64,000 bases of DNA. Source: Purshia tridentata. Its lineage: Eukaryota; Streptophyta; Magnoliopsida; Rosales; Rosaceae. How positions within the stretch are numbered: position 1 is the stretch's first letter; every line of letters starts with the position of its first letter. Below are positions 27,301-37,612 of this stretch, piece by piece. The notes under the pieces are model-generated. The model saw nothing but the letters and a program-made list of their open reading frames with translations, was not told the origin of the DNA and ran no database searches. A program made the translations under genes and the position numbers. The stretch is from positions 422 to 64,421 of the forward strand of contig QANT01005788.1 of assembly GCA_003254885.1 (NCBI GenBank). Reading direction: 5' to 3'.

Positions 27301-30300
27301 GCTTAATGGTCAGTACATGAATACATAGAATATATATAATACATATTTCTTTTTATTGAGTATCTTGCTCTATATAGGACTTCATTACACGAGATAAGAT
27401 TAAAAAACACACTAAATTTGTTTTCTATTATTATGCTGACCAAGTATATGTTTCTTTTCCTTGCCAGTAGTCATTGGTACACACAATCAAATTTCTGTCA
27501 TTGAGCATTTCTTTTGTCATTAGCCTTTACATTTTAGTAGAATTTCAATAGTTAAATTTCTGTAGGATTCAATAAATGCTAGCAGGCTAGTGGAAATTTG
27601 GAAAAAAAGAAATTCTCTATTTTAGGATATATGCATTTCTTAATTACTTTTATGAAGTTAGTTTTTTGACACTAGATAGGCACTAAGATAGACTTTAAGA
27701 GGTTATGAGAGTTCCAACACATTTATAAATGGCACAGATGTTGGGTGGTGCCCAACGAGCACATAAGGTGATTTTGGGTGCGGTTAGGCTTGGGTATAAG
27801 GTTCCTTGTTGTGAGGCTGCACAAAAGATATTGAGGAGTATATCTTAGTTCTCTGTGTAAAAGATGTGGTGTTTTCTGTGATTGCTCAAATTGTTAGTGC
27901 ATGTTACTGGCGAATCAGCATTCAAAGAAATTCTGGTAAATTATTGAATATGAATTCCCTTGAAGATACTTGGTGATTATAATCGAAAGTTTATGTACCT
28001 TGCACAAGATGCATTCGTGCGATAAAAGAGTCTGCACGTCCACGGAACACTCTACGTTCTTCTTCCCACCATTTTGCTTTCTGTTCATCTGTTCCATCAA
28101 TACCTTCATTATTTATATTTTCCAACAAAAGCTTCCATACTCTGTCAGTCTCTTCATCAAGGTCCACTTTAGCTCGTGTTCGACGTTTCTTCGTTGGATC
28201 AAAAGAACCCTCAAATGTTACAATTGTGTCATCTCTTCTATAAAGAACCAGAGCGTTGTGCTCTTGATTTTGCGTATCAGATATGACATTATACCCCTGA
28301 TATGCAAATCTGCTGCTTTCTCTATTGATGTTTAAACTCTTTAATTGCTCAGTAATAGCATCAACAGAAAGCAATTTGAATGCTGCTTTTGGAAGAACAC
28401 CTGCAATTCATTGGCCAGTAAAATTTAGAAAACTGCTTGAAATAGTGGGTAACAAATTGAATTTAGAAACATTTAATTTTTTATTGACATACCTGATGAT
28501 TTGGCAAAAGATGGTTTCTTATATATTACAACACTTTGACTAGAACTCGAAAGTGAGGTCCTCTTTGTCCTCTTTTTTTTTGCGAGTGTTGCACCTACCT
28601 CTGTGGCTAGGGCATCAATGCATGTCTGAGTTCGGTCACAGTTCTCAACTCTTTGCCCATTACAATCAGCTGGTGGTTGTTTTGTGAGATAGGTTCTCTG
28701 GAAAATGTGCTCTGGTGTCCTAGTTAGTGAAGCCAAGTCACGAACCCTTGTAGGACCTCTTGATCTTCTCTTTTTCGACATCTCTGTCTGATACAAAGGC
28801 AGCATACACTCACCAGCTTGCTGTTTGTTCGGAGGCCCTCTTCCTGCTTCTCCAAATGGAGTTGAAACATTACTAGCATTAAATTGAGGACCAAAAGCCC
28901 AGTAGCTAGCGTTTGATTGTCTCCCAACATTTTCTGCAATGGACACATGATATGACGAGCTTGATACTGCAGGATTCTGCCCCTTATCAGTTCGCTTTTT
29001 CTTGTATATATTTGGAAAATGCACCCAAGAAATCATTGACATCATCTTGTAGTATGCCTGCAAATTATTATAGTTGGCCCCAATGAAATTTCTGGTTCTG
29101 GGATCTGCTTGCTCAACAGCATTAGAATATTTTCTCTTGGATCCCTTTCCCTGTTCTTTTTCTTTTGTCGCACTTATAGTTGTGCTGCAGTTCGAATCAT
29201 TTGGACTTCGTGGGGACGATCGAGTGTCACTATCCAACATGGTTTGTTTAGTGTTTTCCTGTCCAATATGAGTGCTCACTTGTCCTTTTCCTTCTGTAGT
29301 GTTTTCCTTTTGGGAGTTGACATATAGTTTTTCCTGTATGGCACTACTTCTTGTAGGATGTGGTGTGGTTGGAGCTTCTTGTTCAAACAGGGACAAGTGA
29401 TCTTTTAGCATTTGATTTGCAGAACAGACGAGTTCATGGGCTATGCCTACTTGGGTGTTATCTACCACTGATTCAATTCCATTTCCGAGCTTCCCAGTTG
29501 ATTTTGCCTGAACTCTGTTCGGCGCCTGTGATTCTGAACCTAAATTTAAAGACCTGCATGAGGAACTTCCATCTCTTGGTTCTTCTATGTCAAAATTTAA
29601 GGCCCTTCTGCATGATCTCTTGGTAGACTTCAGTTTGTTTGAGCCAGTGTGCTCTTTAAATTCCTCAGGTGGAGGTGTTGTATTTTTGTTGAGTGCATTC
29701 TTCCGCACATACTTTCTTCTAACTCTTTGATTTTCCTCAGGACCAGAAGGCTTTGGGGTTCTTTTTGGTTTGCCTTCTGTAATCACCTTGGGCCTGTGCT
29801 TTCTCCTCCTTGGTTTCTGTTGCGGTGTCTTGTTCAAGTCAATGCTGTCGATCCCTCCCTTGTCAGGGTTGTGATTTTCTTGGAGCTGTGTGGAAAGAGT
29901 GGCATATGATGAGTCTGTAGCAAACTTTGATGGATCTTTATTTGGATCTTTATTATTTTCAGGCTCGAGGATGTTAATTGTGGCAGCACCAGCATTCAAT
30001 TGGTCTTGCATATCGTGGTCTCTTCTATCATCTGCATTTGAGTTTGGTATTTCAGAATCTTGTACTCTATCTACTCTCCCGGCCTTATCTGGTGTTATTG
30101 GTGCAAATTGGGGGATTATCTTGCTAAGCCCCGCAGCATCTGTAGTCCCAGGTAGCAAATTGAGATCATAAGGGTGGTGACCAAAGGGAATTTCATCTGC
30201 ATAGAAAAAACAATGGTTCATTCAGATAAGTGAGGTAAAAAAACCACAAACTTTATAATTTTTTGATCTACAGAGTTGCAATGAGTTGATTATGGAGAAC

Positions 30301-31903
30301 TTATTCTCAAGATGATTTTGTTTCTGAATATCAGAAATTCATACAACTTCAACTAACTTTTTCGTATTCATAATTGAATGATTGCTGTTAGGATGTATAA
30401 TGACTTAAGATGTATGAAAGCCAATGCCAAATATTTTGAATATTCATGAAAAAGGTAAATTGAACAAGTGAAAATGGCTACTATTTGTTACAACATGTAC
30501 ACTGCCCATTGCTACCTCTATTATAGGTGAACAAAATAATTTTGATTGCCTTCGACAGTCACAATTTCTTCTAGATATCCTCACTCACAACCCTTTAGCC
30601 ATTAGATTTCCGATGATCAATATTTTCATTTTAAATGTTGTTTTCCCTTTCTGACAAGTATTTTTCATCTTCTGCCATTAGGTAGTCACTGTTCCTAGCT
30701 ATCCACACTATGGTAGCTCTCCAGCTCATAAATTCAATGACTCCGGAGTTCACTTCTCCAATGGTAAATGCATTCTCCCCTCTCTTTAATACTCTTATCT
30801 AACTATTTTAACATGTTTTGTTTGGGGTGTAAAATAGTACCCGGCCAAAAAGTGGTGTAAATTAGTAAGTCACTAAAGAATTTATAATAATAAAATAAAA
30901 CTATTCGGACCACATTTACACACACTTGTGAGTCCTTGCGGTCCAAACTATTTTGTTGACGACTTCTCTAATAGGACTTTTCTATTATGACTATTTTGTT
31001 GACTTCTTCTCTAATACGACTTTTCTATTATGACGTGTGGGTCTTGTAGTCCAAATTATTTTGTTGATCACTTCTCTAATAGGATTATAATTTTAGTATA
31101 TTATGAACCGTTTTTACTGACGTGCGGGTCTTTCCGGTCCAAAATATTTTGTAGACCACCTTTTTAATAGAATTATTTTATTATTCTTAATTTGGTACGG
31201 CTTTACTATTGCCTCACACAAAAAGTGATATAACACTAAAATGACAAAATTACCCTTCTAATAAGGGATGAGATTTATTACGTCACCGTACGTCGTACCA
31301 CACCGTGACGTACGTGAGTCTCATCTTTATTAGAAATCGACCATCAAAGTAATAAGTAAATGTGGTCAAATAGCAACACTCAATACTTAATTGGTCGCAC
31401 TTACACTGAGTTTCTCCCAGCACTGCACTACCAGTCCCATGTAACAAGTCATCACCGGCCGAGACGGCAACCGAGGCATCCGCAAGGGCCAAAAGCTCTA
31501 CACATTTGACACCTTTCCATTGGGCCATGCCATTAAAGTGAGACTCTGCTGAAGCTCCAACACTGTAGCCAGTCCCAGCTCCAGCTCCAGCTCCATAGTC
31601 AAAAAATCCGTTCTCTTCCCGGCGATCCGGCGAGCCAAAGTTTATTAACAACCTGTTTCCTTCACTTTCTTGTGAACCGAATGCCAATGTGTTTGAGGCC
31701 ATCAACATTTCTTGGTGTGGTTTGGACTGCGGCGGTCTTGGGAGGATAGGCCTGTAAGAAGCCGCTGGCATCCAACAAGAACCCTGATCTTGTAAGCCAT
31801 CTTCCCCTTTCTCACCGATAGCCATCCCTCTGCCAGTTTCTGGAAACCAACAGCAGGAACCCCGATTTTGTAAGGCATCTTCCCTCTGTTGGTCCATGTC
31901 CAT
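21331..31903 (-). CDS. ROS1: ROS1/DEMETER-type 5-methylcytosine DNA glycosylase
   Basis: Nineteen coding exons join in frame to 1844 aa: 31903-31405, 30196-28493, 28400-27999, 27028-26938, 26854-25510, 25411-25332, 25150-25066, 24990-24899, 24820-24752, 24611-24575, 24490-24408, 23929-23462, 23038-23002, 22856-22793, 22463-22324, 22155-22090, 21984-21870, 21788-21750, 21449-21331. The enzyme excises 5-methylcytosine and nicks the backbone, starting active DNA demethylation. Visible parts: a basic region (DLNKTPQQKPRRRKHRPKV); DRVWKLLLENINNEGIDGT and WWEEERRVFRGRADSFIARM; helix-hairpin-helix GLGLKSVECVRLL with K1386; catalytic aspartate D1404 in VDTNVGRIAVRLGW; 4Fe-4S cysteines C1471, C1478, C1481, C1487; and the permuted C-terminal domain ending FWKGYVCVRGFDQKTR. 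The LLLENIN and GYVCVRGFD variants favour ROS1 over DME. An in-frame stop precedes the chosen ATG. It is larger than Arabidopsis ROS1 (1393 aa) because of a long N-terminal part, and all catalytic residues are present. Confidence 0.94.
30930..31190. repeat. Diverged tandem repeat in intron 1 of the ROS1-like gene
   Basis: Four diverged units begin near 30931, 30992, 31035 and 31121. They share TATTTTGTTGAC, ACTTCTCTAATAGGA and GGTCC.AA-type blocks (TAGTCCAAATTATTTTG, CGGTCCAAAATATTTTG). Unit lengths vary from 43 to 86 bp, so the array is old and eroded. It lies in the first intron, between exon 1 (ending 31405) and exon 2 (starting 30196). Confidence 0.6.
31258..31333. repeat. CpG-dense palindrome in intron 1 of the ROS1-like gene
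   Basis: The segment starts CTAATAAGGGATGAGA and ends TCTCATCTTTATTAG, so its ends are reverse complements. The middle is also palindromic (ACGTCACCGTACG / CGTGACGTACGTG). It contains about eight CpG sites and several ACGT/TGACG cores in an otherwise AT-rich intron, about 70 bp inside the intron from the exon 1 donor. It could be a tiny MITE or a regulatory hairpin. Confidence 0.6.
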
Positions 31904-32600
31904 CCCTCAGGCCTCCGAGGGACCTGTCGAAATCTTCGATACCCTCTTCCACTGGGTTTTCCAGCTCCTCACAAGCAAAGCTATCCTCACTTCACTGAAT
32001 TCAGCTTTCCCCAAAGGTAGAGTTTGGTGTCTAAAATCCAGCTCTGCAATTCTTCATCACTCTTGGGCCCTTTTCATGGCATCACCTGAAACAGAGAAAA
32101 AGAGAGGCAATTTTGAGAAATGTCAGCTGGAAATTTAGATGAGAAACACACAGGCAGAGAACCATTTTTGACCTAATCAGTCCAACCCAGTTCACCAAAC
32201 ACCATCATATCACAATTACCTCCCTGAAATGACAGATCTTTCAAACAAAACCCAGAAGCTCTATGGAAAATTTCAGTAGTGGAGTTGAGGGCAAAAAGCA
32301 AGCCATAAAAAATGAAGTTGAATTGAATCCCAATAATCTAACAATTACTGGAATTTTGGGTTCAAGGAATAAGATAGCAAAACAGAGATCCTACAGATAT
32401 GCGCTCAGTGATCTCCACGGATAATGCCACTTTATTCTCTTATGTAGATAGAATTATAATGAAAATGAGAAAAATTTATAGGCTTGATGAGAGTTTATAC
32501 CATGAGTTGAGTCAGTGCTGAGATCTCATTTCAGTCTCAGGAGGACCAAGATGGTGAAAAGTCTTTCTCAGGAAGGTGTGAAAATGGAAAAGAAGAAAAA
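31904..32600 (-). promoter_or_regulatory. Promoter and spliced leader of the ROS1-like gene
   Basis: On the minus strand a TATA box TATAAATT lies at 32480-32473. Downstream, a donor GGAG|GTAATT (exon end 32220) and a strong acceptor TTTCAG|GTGATG (exon start 32085) suggest a 5' UTR intron of about 134 bp. The second leader exon contains three short upstream ORFs: ATG at 32082 (2 codons), 32077 (6 codons) and 32057 (8 codons), all ending before the main ATG at 31903. The TATA-containing segment 32393-32498 is duplicated at 32765-32870. Confidence 0.5.
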
Positions 32601-32870
32601 AAACCAAAACACATAATTCCATAGAGTCATTATATAACTGATAACTCCTTTTTCTCGGTAAACGACCCAATCCATTTAATAAATTACTACTTATTATTTT
32701 CTGTTTCATTCAATGTATATTTATTTGTTTATTTAAATAAACCGTCAAAGAAATGAAAATGTACGCTGTATGCTCTTAGTGATCTCCGCCACTTTATTCT
32801 CTTATGTAGGTAGAAACCGTAGAATTATAATGAAAATGCGAAAAATTCATAGGTTTGATGAGGGCAATGT
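32393..32870. repeat. Direct duplication spanning the core promoter of the ROS1-like gene
   Basis: Segments 32393-32498 and 32765-32870 share TAGTGATCTCC or CAGTGATCTCC, CCACTTTATTCTCTTATGTA, AGAATTATAATGAAAATG and TAGG.TTGATGAG in the same order, about 372 bp apart. The proximal copy keeps a TATA box (TATAAATT on the minus strand), whereas the distal copy reads TATGAATT there. The copy with the intact TATA is therefore the likely working promoter. Confidence 0.65.
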
Positions 32871-33027
32871 GGTCAACCGACCCCTATAGCTTTTTTATTT
32901 TTATTTTTCTTATTGATACTGAAGCATTTTTCTGTTAGTTATTGATATGAAGTCTGTTTTTATTTATAATAATTTTAATATATATATATATATACACACA
33001 CCCACAATCAAGTTGATGAATATAGAA

Positions 33028-33420
33028 TAAAGGGAAAGTTTATTTTGCTCCTAGTTTGAGTTAAGTTTGAATTTGATTTATATTGTTTCAAATGCTATGA
33101 TTTTGGTTATATAATTTATAAATCGTTGTAATTTAAGAACATCTTAGTATTTGCATTCATCAAATTATCAAATTTGTTGTGTTTTTAGTTATGTATTTTA
33201 CAAACTATTTTGATTTTGGTCATATGCTTTATATACCGATTCAATGATCAATTTAATGAATTAATGAATTAATGAACAAAAGTGCTAATATGTTATTGAA
33301 TTTTAACGATTTGTAAAATACAGGGTCAATATCAAAATCATTAAAACTAGAAGAACTAAAGTGCAACCTAAAGAACTAAAGTACAATTACCAAAAAGTGA
33401 ACTTTAGCCTAAAATAAATT
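33028..33420. mobile_element. Fold-back element upstream of the ROS1-like gene
   Basis: The left half (AAAGTTTATTTTGCTCCTAG, ATTTTGGTTATAT, AAATCGTTGTAA) is the imperfect reverse complement of the right half (AAAGTGAACTTTAGCC, ATATCAAAATCATT, AACGATTTGTAAAA). The centre is near 33225. There is no open frame. It is a MITE-like element lying about 0.6 kb upstream of the proximal TATA box. Confidence 0.5.
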
Positions 33421-33684
33421 TGGATAGATTTGATGTATTCTCAAATTGATCATTCTTAAAAAAAAAAAAAAAACCCCCTTAATAAAACTATCAAAAAGTG
33501 CATTATTTAATAATAATTTAGTACATCAAATTATTTTATAACAAAACAACTATAGTCTAAAAAGGTGAAAGTAACTTAGGAGGTGACTCATGCCGTGTCA
33601 ATTACATGTGTCAATAAGTCCACTAAATTGTGCAATATTTGTTAACAATTTAAATGTGATTTCTTAACGAAAAAGTGATCGTCA

Positions 33685-33848
33685 ATCACTTTTATATGAT
33701 ATGTTGATCATAATAAACTTATTTTTTTTAAACTTATGATAATCAAATATAAATTTGTGTCTTAAAATCACTTTTATATGATATGTTGATCATAATAAAC
33801 TTATTTTTTTTTAACTTATGATAATCAAATATAAATTTGTGTCTTAAT
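33685..33848. repeat. 82-bp tandem duplication
   Basis: Two nearly identical 82-bp copies start at 33685 and 33767. Each begins ATCACTTTTATATGATATG and ends AAATTTGTGTCTTAA; they differ mainly in the length of a T tract. The near identity implies a recent duplication. It sits upstream of the ROS1-like gene and has no coding content. Confidence 0.85.
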
Positions 33849-34252
33849 GAATTAGCACAAAAACTACCAATTAAGTGCTTTCAAAAAACACTATCAATGT
33901 AAAGAAGAATTTGAGTTGATATAAAATGATTCTTCATTAATATATTAAAATTTTATTCATTTAAGACACATTTTGGTGTAAATCATAACTCAGAACACAT
34001 ATTTAGAAGTGTATTAATTTAGAACACTTATTAATAAGTGTCCAACCCACCCCAACCCATCCCAGATCTCACAACCAATCCATTCAAACCTAATCCACCT
34101 CAAGGGGCCTTCTCTCACTGTTAGCCTACTCGTTGGTGGCCTGATTTGTTGGCACGACCCCACCCTCCTCTCTGATGATATATGCACGGGGAAAAAATTG
34201 TAAAAGCAATTTTGCCCAACGACTAGTGTTTGAAGCGATGAGTTAGGACTAA

Positions 34253-34892
34253 GGGCATGTTTACTAAACGTGAATGGGAGTGAGCAAGAATAGGAGTGAA
34301 CATGAATGGGAGAGAGCATGAATGAGAGTGAGCAGGAATGGGAGTGAACATGAATGAGAGTGAACAAGAATCAAAGTGAACTAAATATGTATAATTTAGT
34401 TGCAAATTTAAAATTTTAAAATAGGAGTGAACATGAATGGGAGTGAGCATGAATGAGAGTGAGCAGGAATGAGAGTGAACATGAATGAGAGTGAACAAAA
34501 ATCGAAGTGAACTTAATATGTATAATTTAGTTGCAAATTTAAAATTTTACTTTAATTATATTTGTATATAAGGGTAGTTTTGAATTTTCATTAAAAATGT
34601 GGGGTATTTTTGACAAAAAAAATTTTTTTCCCTTTTCCCCTCCCCTAATCTGAACCCCCTCTAAGGAGTGGCAATCACCCAAAATCAGGAATGCCACTCT
34701 TGATTTTGGTAGGCTCCATAATTTTTTTTTCCTTTCCTAAGTTTAGTAAACATGAGAATGATAATAAAAATTATTTTCAAATGCAAGTAAACACAGGAAT
34801 GGTAATGGGAATCATTCCCAAATGCAAGTAAACATATGAATGAGAATAATTTCCATTGTTGCCATTCTCATTACTGATTAGTAAACATGCCT
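34253..34892. mobile_element. PIF/Harbinger-like MITE with an internal minisatellite
   Basis: The terminal inverted repeats are GGGCATGTTTACTAA on the left and, read inward from the right, AGGCATGTTTACTAA. The element is flanked by TAA (34250-34252 and 34893-34895), the 3-bp target-site type of PIF/Harbinger elements. Inside, a 16-bp unit (GAGTGAACATGAATGG and variants) is repeated many times and lies within a 131-bp higher-order duplication (34290-34420 and 34421-34550). The right part has a second repeat around CAAATGCAAGTAAACA. It is non-autonomous, with no transposase. Confidence 0.65.
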
Positions 34893-36747
34893 TAATATAC
34901 GTGAACGAGCGTATCAAAGATCAAGAAAGAGGTTCATACAACGTGGTTTGTTGTTAAGGTTGAGCAATGACTACGAGGTTTGGATTTTTAATTAATATTT
35001 GTAGCTAGTCCTTGTCAAGTTCCAGGATGAAACGGAGCCATCGGTTATTATGTGGTCCCTGAAGCAGTACAATGGTGCACGATTAGTTACAATATAATCT
35101 ACATGTTTAATATAAATTTATGCTTTACGGTTTAATAATCTAATTCAGTATTATTAATAATTTTAGAATAGATGAATTTTATATGAGTATTTACCACCTA
35201 ACATTCAATTTGTTTATCCTTAATAATTTTGGAATAGGTGAATTTTACATAGGTCCCACATAAATCGACCATGATTTTCAACAAGTTTATGCTAAACGAG
35301 AATCCATCAACTTATTGTTTTTATTCTAACTTTTATGATGATTCGAAGCTCGACTTTTTATAAAGATTCAATTTACTTTTTCATGAGTCTTTTATTCAAA
35401 AATTTGTTACAAGTAACATTTTAGGACGGCGCTATCTTTTTCGACATTACCACTTGTATCAGTGCCGGTGCTTTTACACACATGTATCCAAAGTCCTTTC
35501 TTTCAACTATATTAATTGTCATAGCATTTTATTGGAGTCCTCGAACAAAATGCCCTCTTCTTGATATTATCGTATGATATTATAACATGTATCGACATAT
35601 ATACGTGCATGTATTTGACATTGTATCACTACACTACATCACAGGAATAGTGTATTCGTCTATTACTCTAACTGATTAGTTTAAATGCATGATTTTGGAT
35701 TTAAAATTTAAATGATGAATTGGATGAACTTTTTATTTAATGATTTAATCTAAAAAATATTAATTTCTTTATTGTTTTTAGGGACAAGAGGATAGAGTTT
35801 GGTAGCTAAGATCCAAAGTCCCCAAGAAGGATCGAACCGGAAATTATGATATTGACGAGGTAATGAAACGAAGAATCTAATTTTGGTGGTTTGCACTTTG
35901 CACTTGCAATTTGCAAGTTGAGCCGCAGCAGCAACACATGGATCTCATGCAGGAGACGTGGTGTAACCGTTGGTTCCTATTAGTCTACCCTTGCCTTCGT
36001 ACTGATCTGTCGGTCACCGCTCGTGACTCTCGAGCCCATAGGGAATCTCTATCTTCCTCTTTTCGCGTTTCTATCTGACTCTTCTGTTGCAAAAGCTTGA
36101 TATACTCACCCACGGCTTCAACTTGCTGTTTGTGCTGCACGGTTCATTTGGTGACGCGTGTCATAGGCCCTGCCTGCCAAGTCAGTGCTTTTTCTGCTCT
36201 ACCCTCATTGGTTACATCAATATTTCTCACTACACCGCTCTGGTCTTTTCCTTTGGCATTTATGTTCTATTTAGTTTATTAATTTTCGGTGGGTATACAA
36301 CATTCACTTCTGGTGCTGTCCACTTGTTCACGATTAAGGATATTAATAATCGGTACAGATAATTTTAACTTAAAATCAAATAAAATTTGAAGCTTCAGGC
36401 TACAAGCAACTACTGCCATCTGTTTGTTTTTTCTTTCTTTTTTTATTGCTAGGCATGAGAAGTGTCATGCAGTCTAGGCCAAGGAAAAAGAAGTGTCATG
36501 CATTGGTGGCTTTTCTACTTTTTTAGGTTTTACGAAACAAACAAAATAAAGATGTGCTTGGAAATTACGCAGACACCCCTACCCAAAGAAAATATCTGCT
36601 ACTTAATTGGAAGATTCCTTGCTTTATACTAGGGGGTTTGGGCTTGAATGCTACTGGATTAAAGATAAATATATGTCTTTGGTTTTGGCCAAATATATAC
36701 TTTGGTTACAAATTTTTTATCATATTGGTGTCGCAGTGGCGCACGAG

Positions 36748-36949
36748 AATCATTGTAACTGTCATACATGACAGTTACAATGATTGTTAGAACATTTGTC
36801 TTTAACTTTATAACGTTTTCAAATAAATAATGACTTATTATTTGATTTACTCTCTGAAAATATATAAAAATCTCATATTATTCCTTAAGACATAACGGTT
36901 ATAATAATTGTTAAAACATTCGTCTTTAACTTTATGATGTTTTCAAATA
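36748..36949. repeat. Perfect 18-bp-arm hairpin inside a duplicated block
   Basis: Positions 36748-36785 form a perfect inverted repeat with a 2-base spacer. The left arm ends TGTAACTGTCAT and the right arm begins ATGACAGTTACA. The right arm plus its following sequence (TGATTGTTAGAACATTTG, CTTTAACTTTATAACG, TTTTCAAATA) recurs at about 36892-36949 with a few changes, 122 bp downstream. Confidence 0.7.
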
Positions 36950-37262
36950 GGATTTGTATTCCTGCTTTGCTTTTTTATAAGGCTGATATCATATTTCAAT
37001 CTTAGTATTTGATTACAGAGTGGATAGAAAAAGAATAAAGAAAAAGAGATTGTGTTTAAAAATTGAAATTAGAGCTTGATTTCGGCCTACTAGGGAAGCA
37101 AGGTAAGTCTTTTCAAATAAATAAATAAAATTATTTGTATTTGCTCTTTTAAATATAAATATAATATTTGAAAATAATTTGCATGTAAATTTGAGATAAT
37201 TTGACTATGCATTTGAATGAAAGAATTCTAAAATGATGTGATTTTAAATTTTAGAATTTGTA

Positions 37263-37612
37263 AACTTTTTTGTTTGGCTAATGTATTCAATATAATAGAA
37301 TTTAAAAATAATATTTATAGTTTTATTTTTTAATGCATCGATTATGAATGAGTGATGGTGATGATAGTACGTAGCAACAAAAATGATATTTATGGTGAGT
37401 TGATGATGGTGGTAGAGGTGATGGCTCACGAGTGGTGCGCGTGGGAGAAATGGTGGCAGCGACAATTGGGGTGGTGGTGGGTGGTTAGGACTAATTTTTC
37501 TTCGGTAGACATTGAAATTGTGAAAATAATACCAATTTACGTGAAAGTTATACTTTTCAAATTCTAAAGTTTTTGAATTACAAAATTCTATGTTGATGGA
37601 TCCAAACAATAA
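37263..37612. mobile_element. Possible MITE
   Basis: The ends show weak inverted similarity (TTTTTTGTTTGGCTAATG on the left; TTTTATTGTTTGGATCCAT read from the right end), followed on both sides by AATATAATAGAATTT / AACATAGAATTTTG. The middle is enriched in TGGTGATG-type repeats. No target-site duplication was confirmed. Confidence 0.3.

Noticed and set aside
28996-30171. Several plus-strand frames of 65-93 codons
   Set aside because: They lie wholly opposite the large exon 2 of the ROS1-like gene and have no domain.
34014-34498. Minus-strand frames rich in His/Ser repeats (SHSCSLSFM type)
   Set aside because: They are produced by the 16-bp minisatellite inside the MITE, not by a gene.
35815-35870. 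tRNA-like GGTTCGATCC on the minus strand
   Set aside because: No cloverleaf stems can be formed around it; only the T-loop-like string is present.
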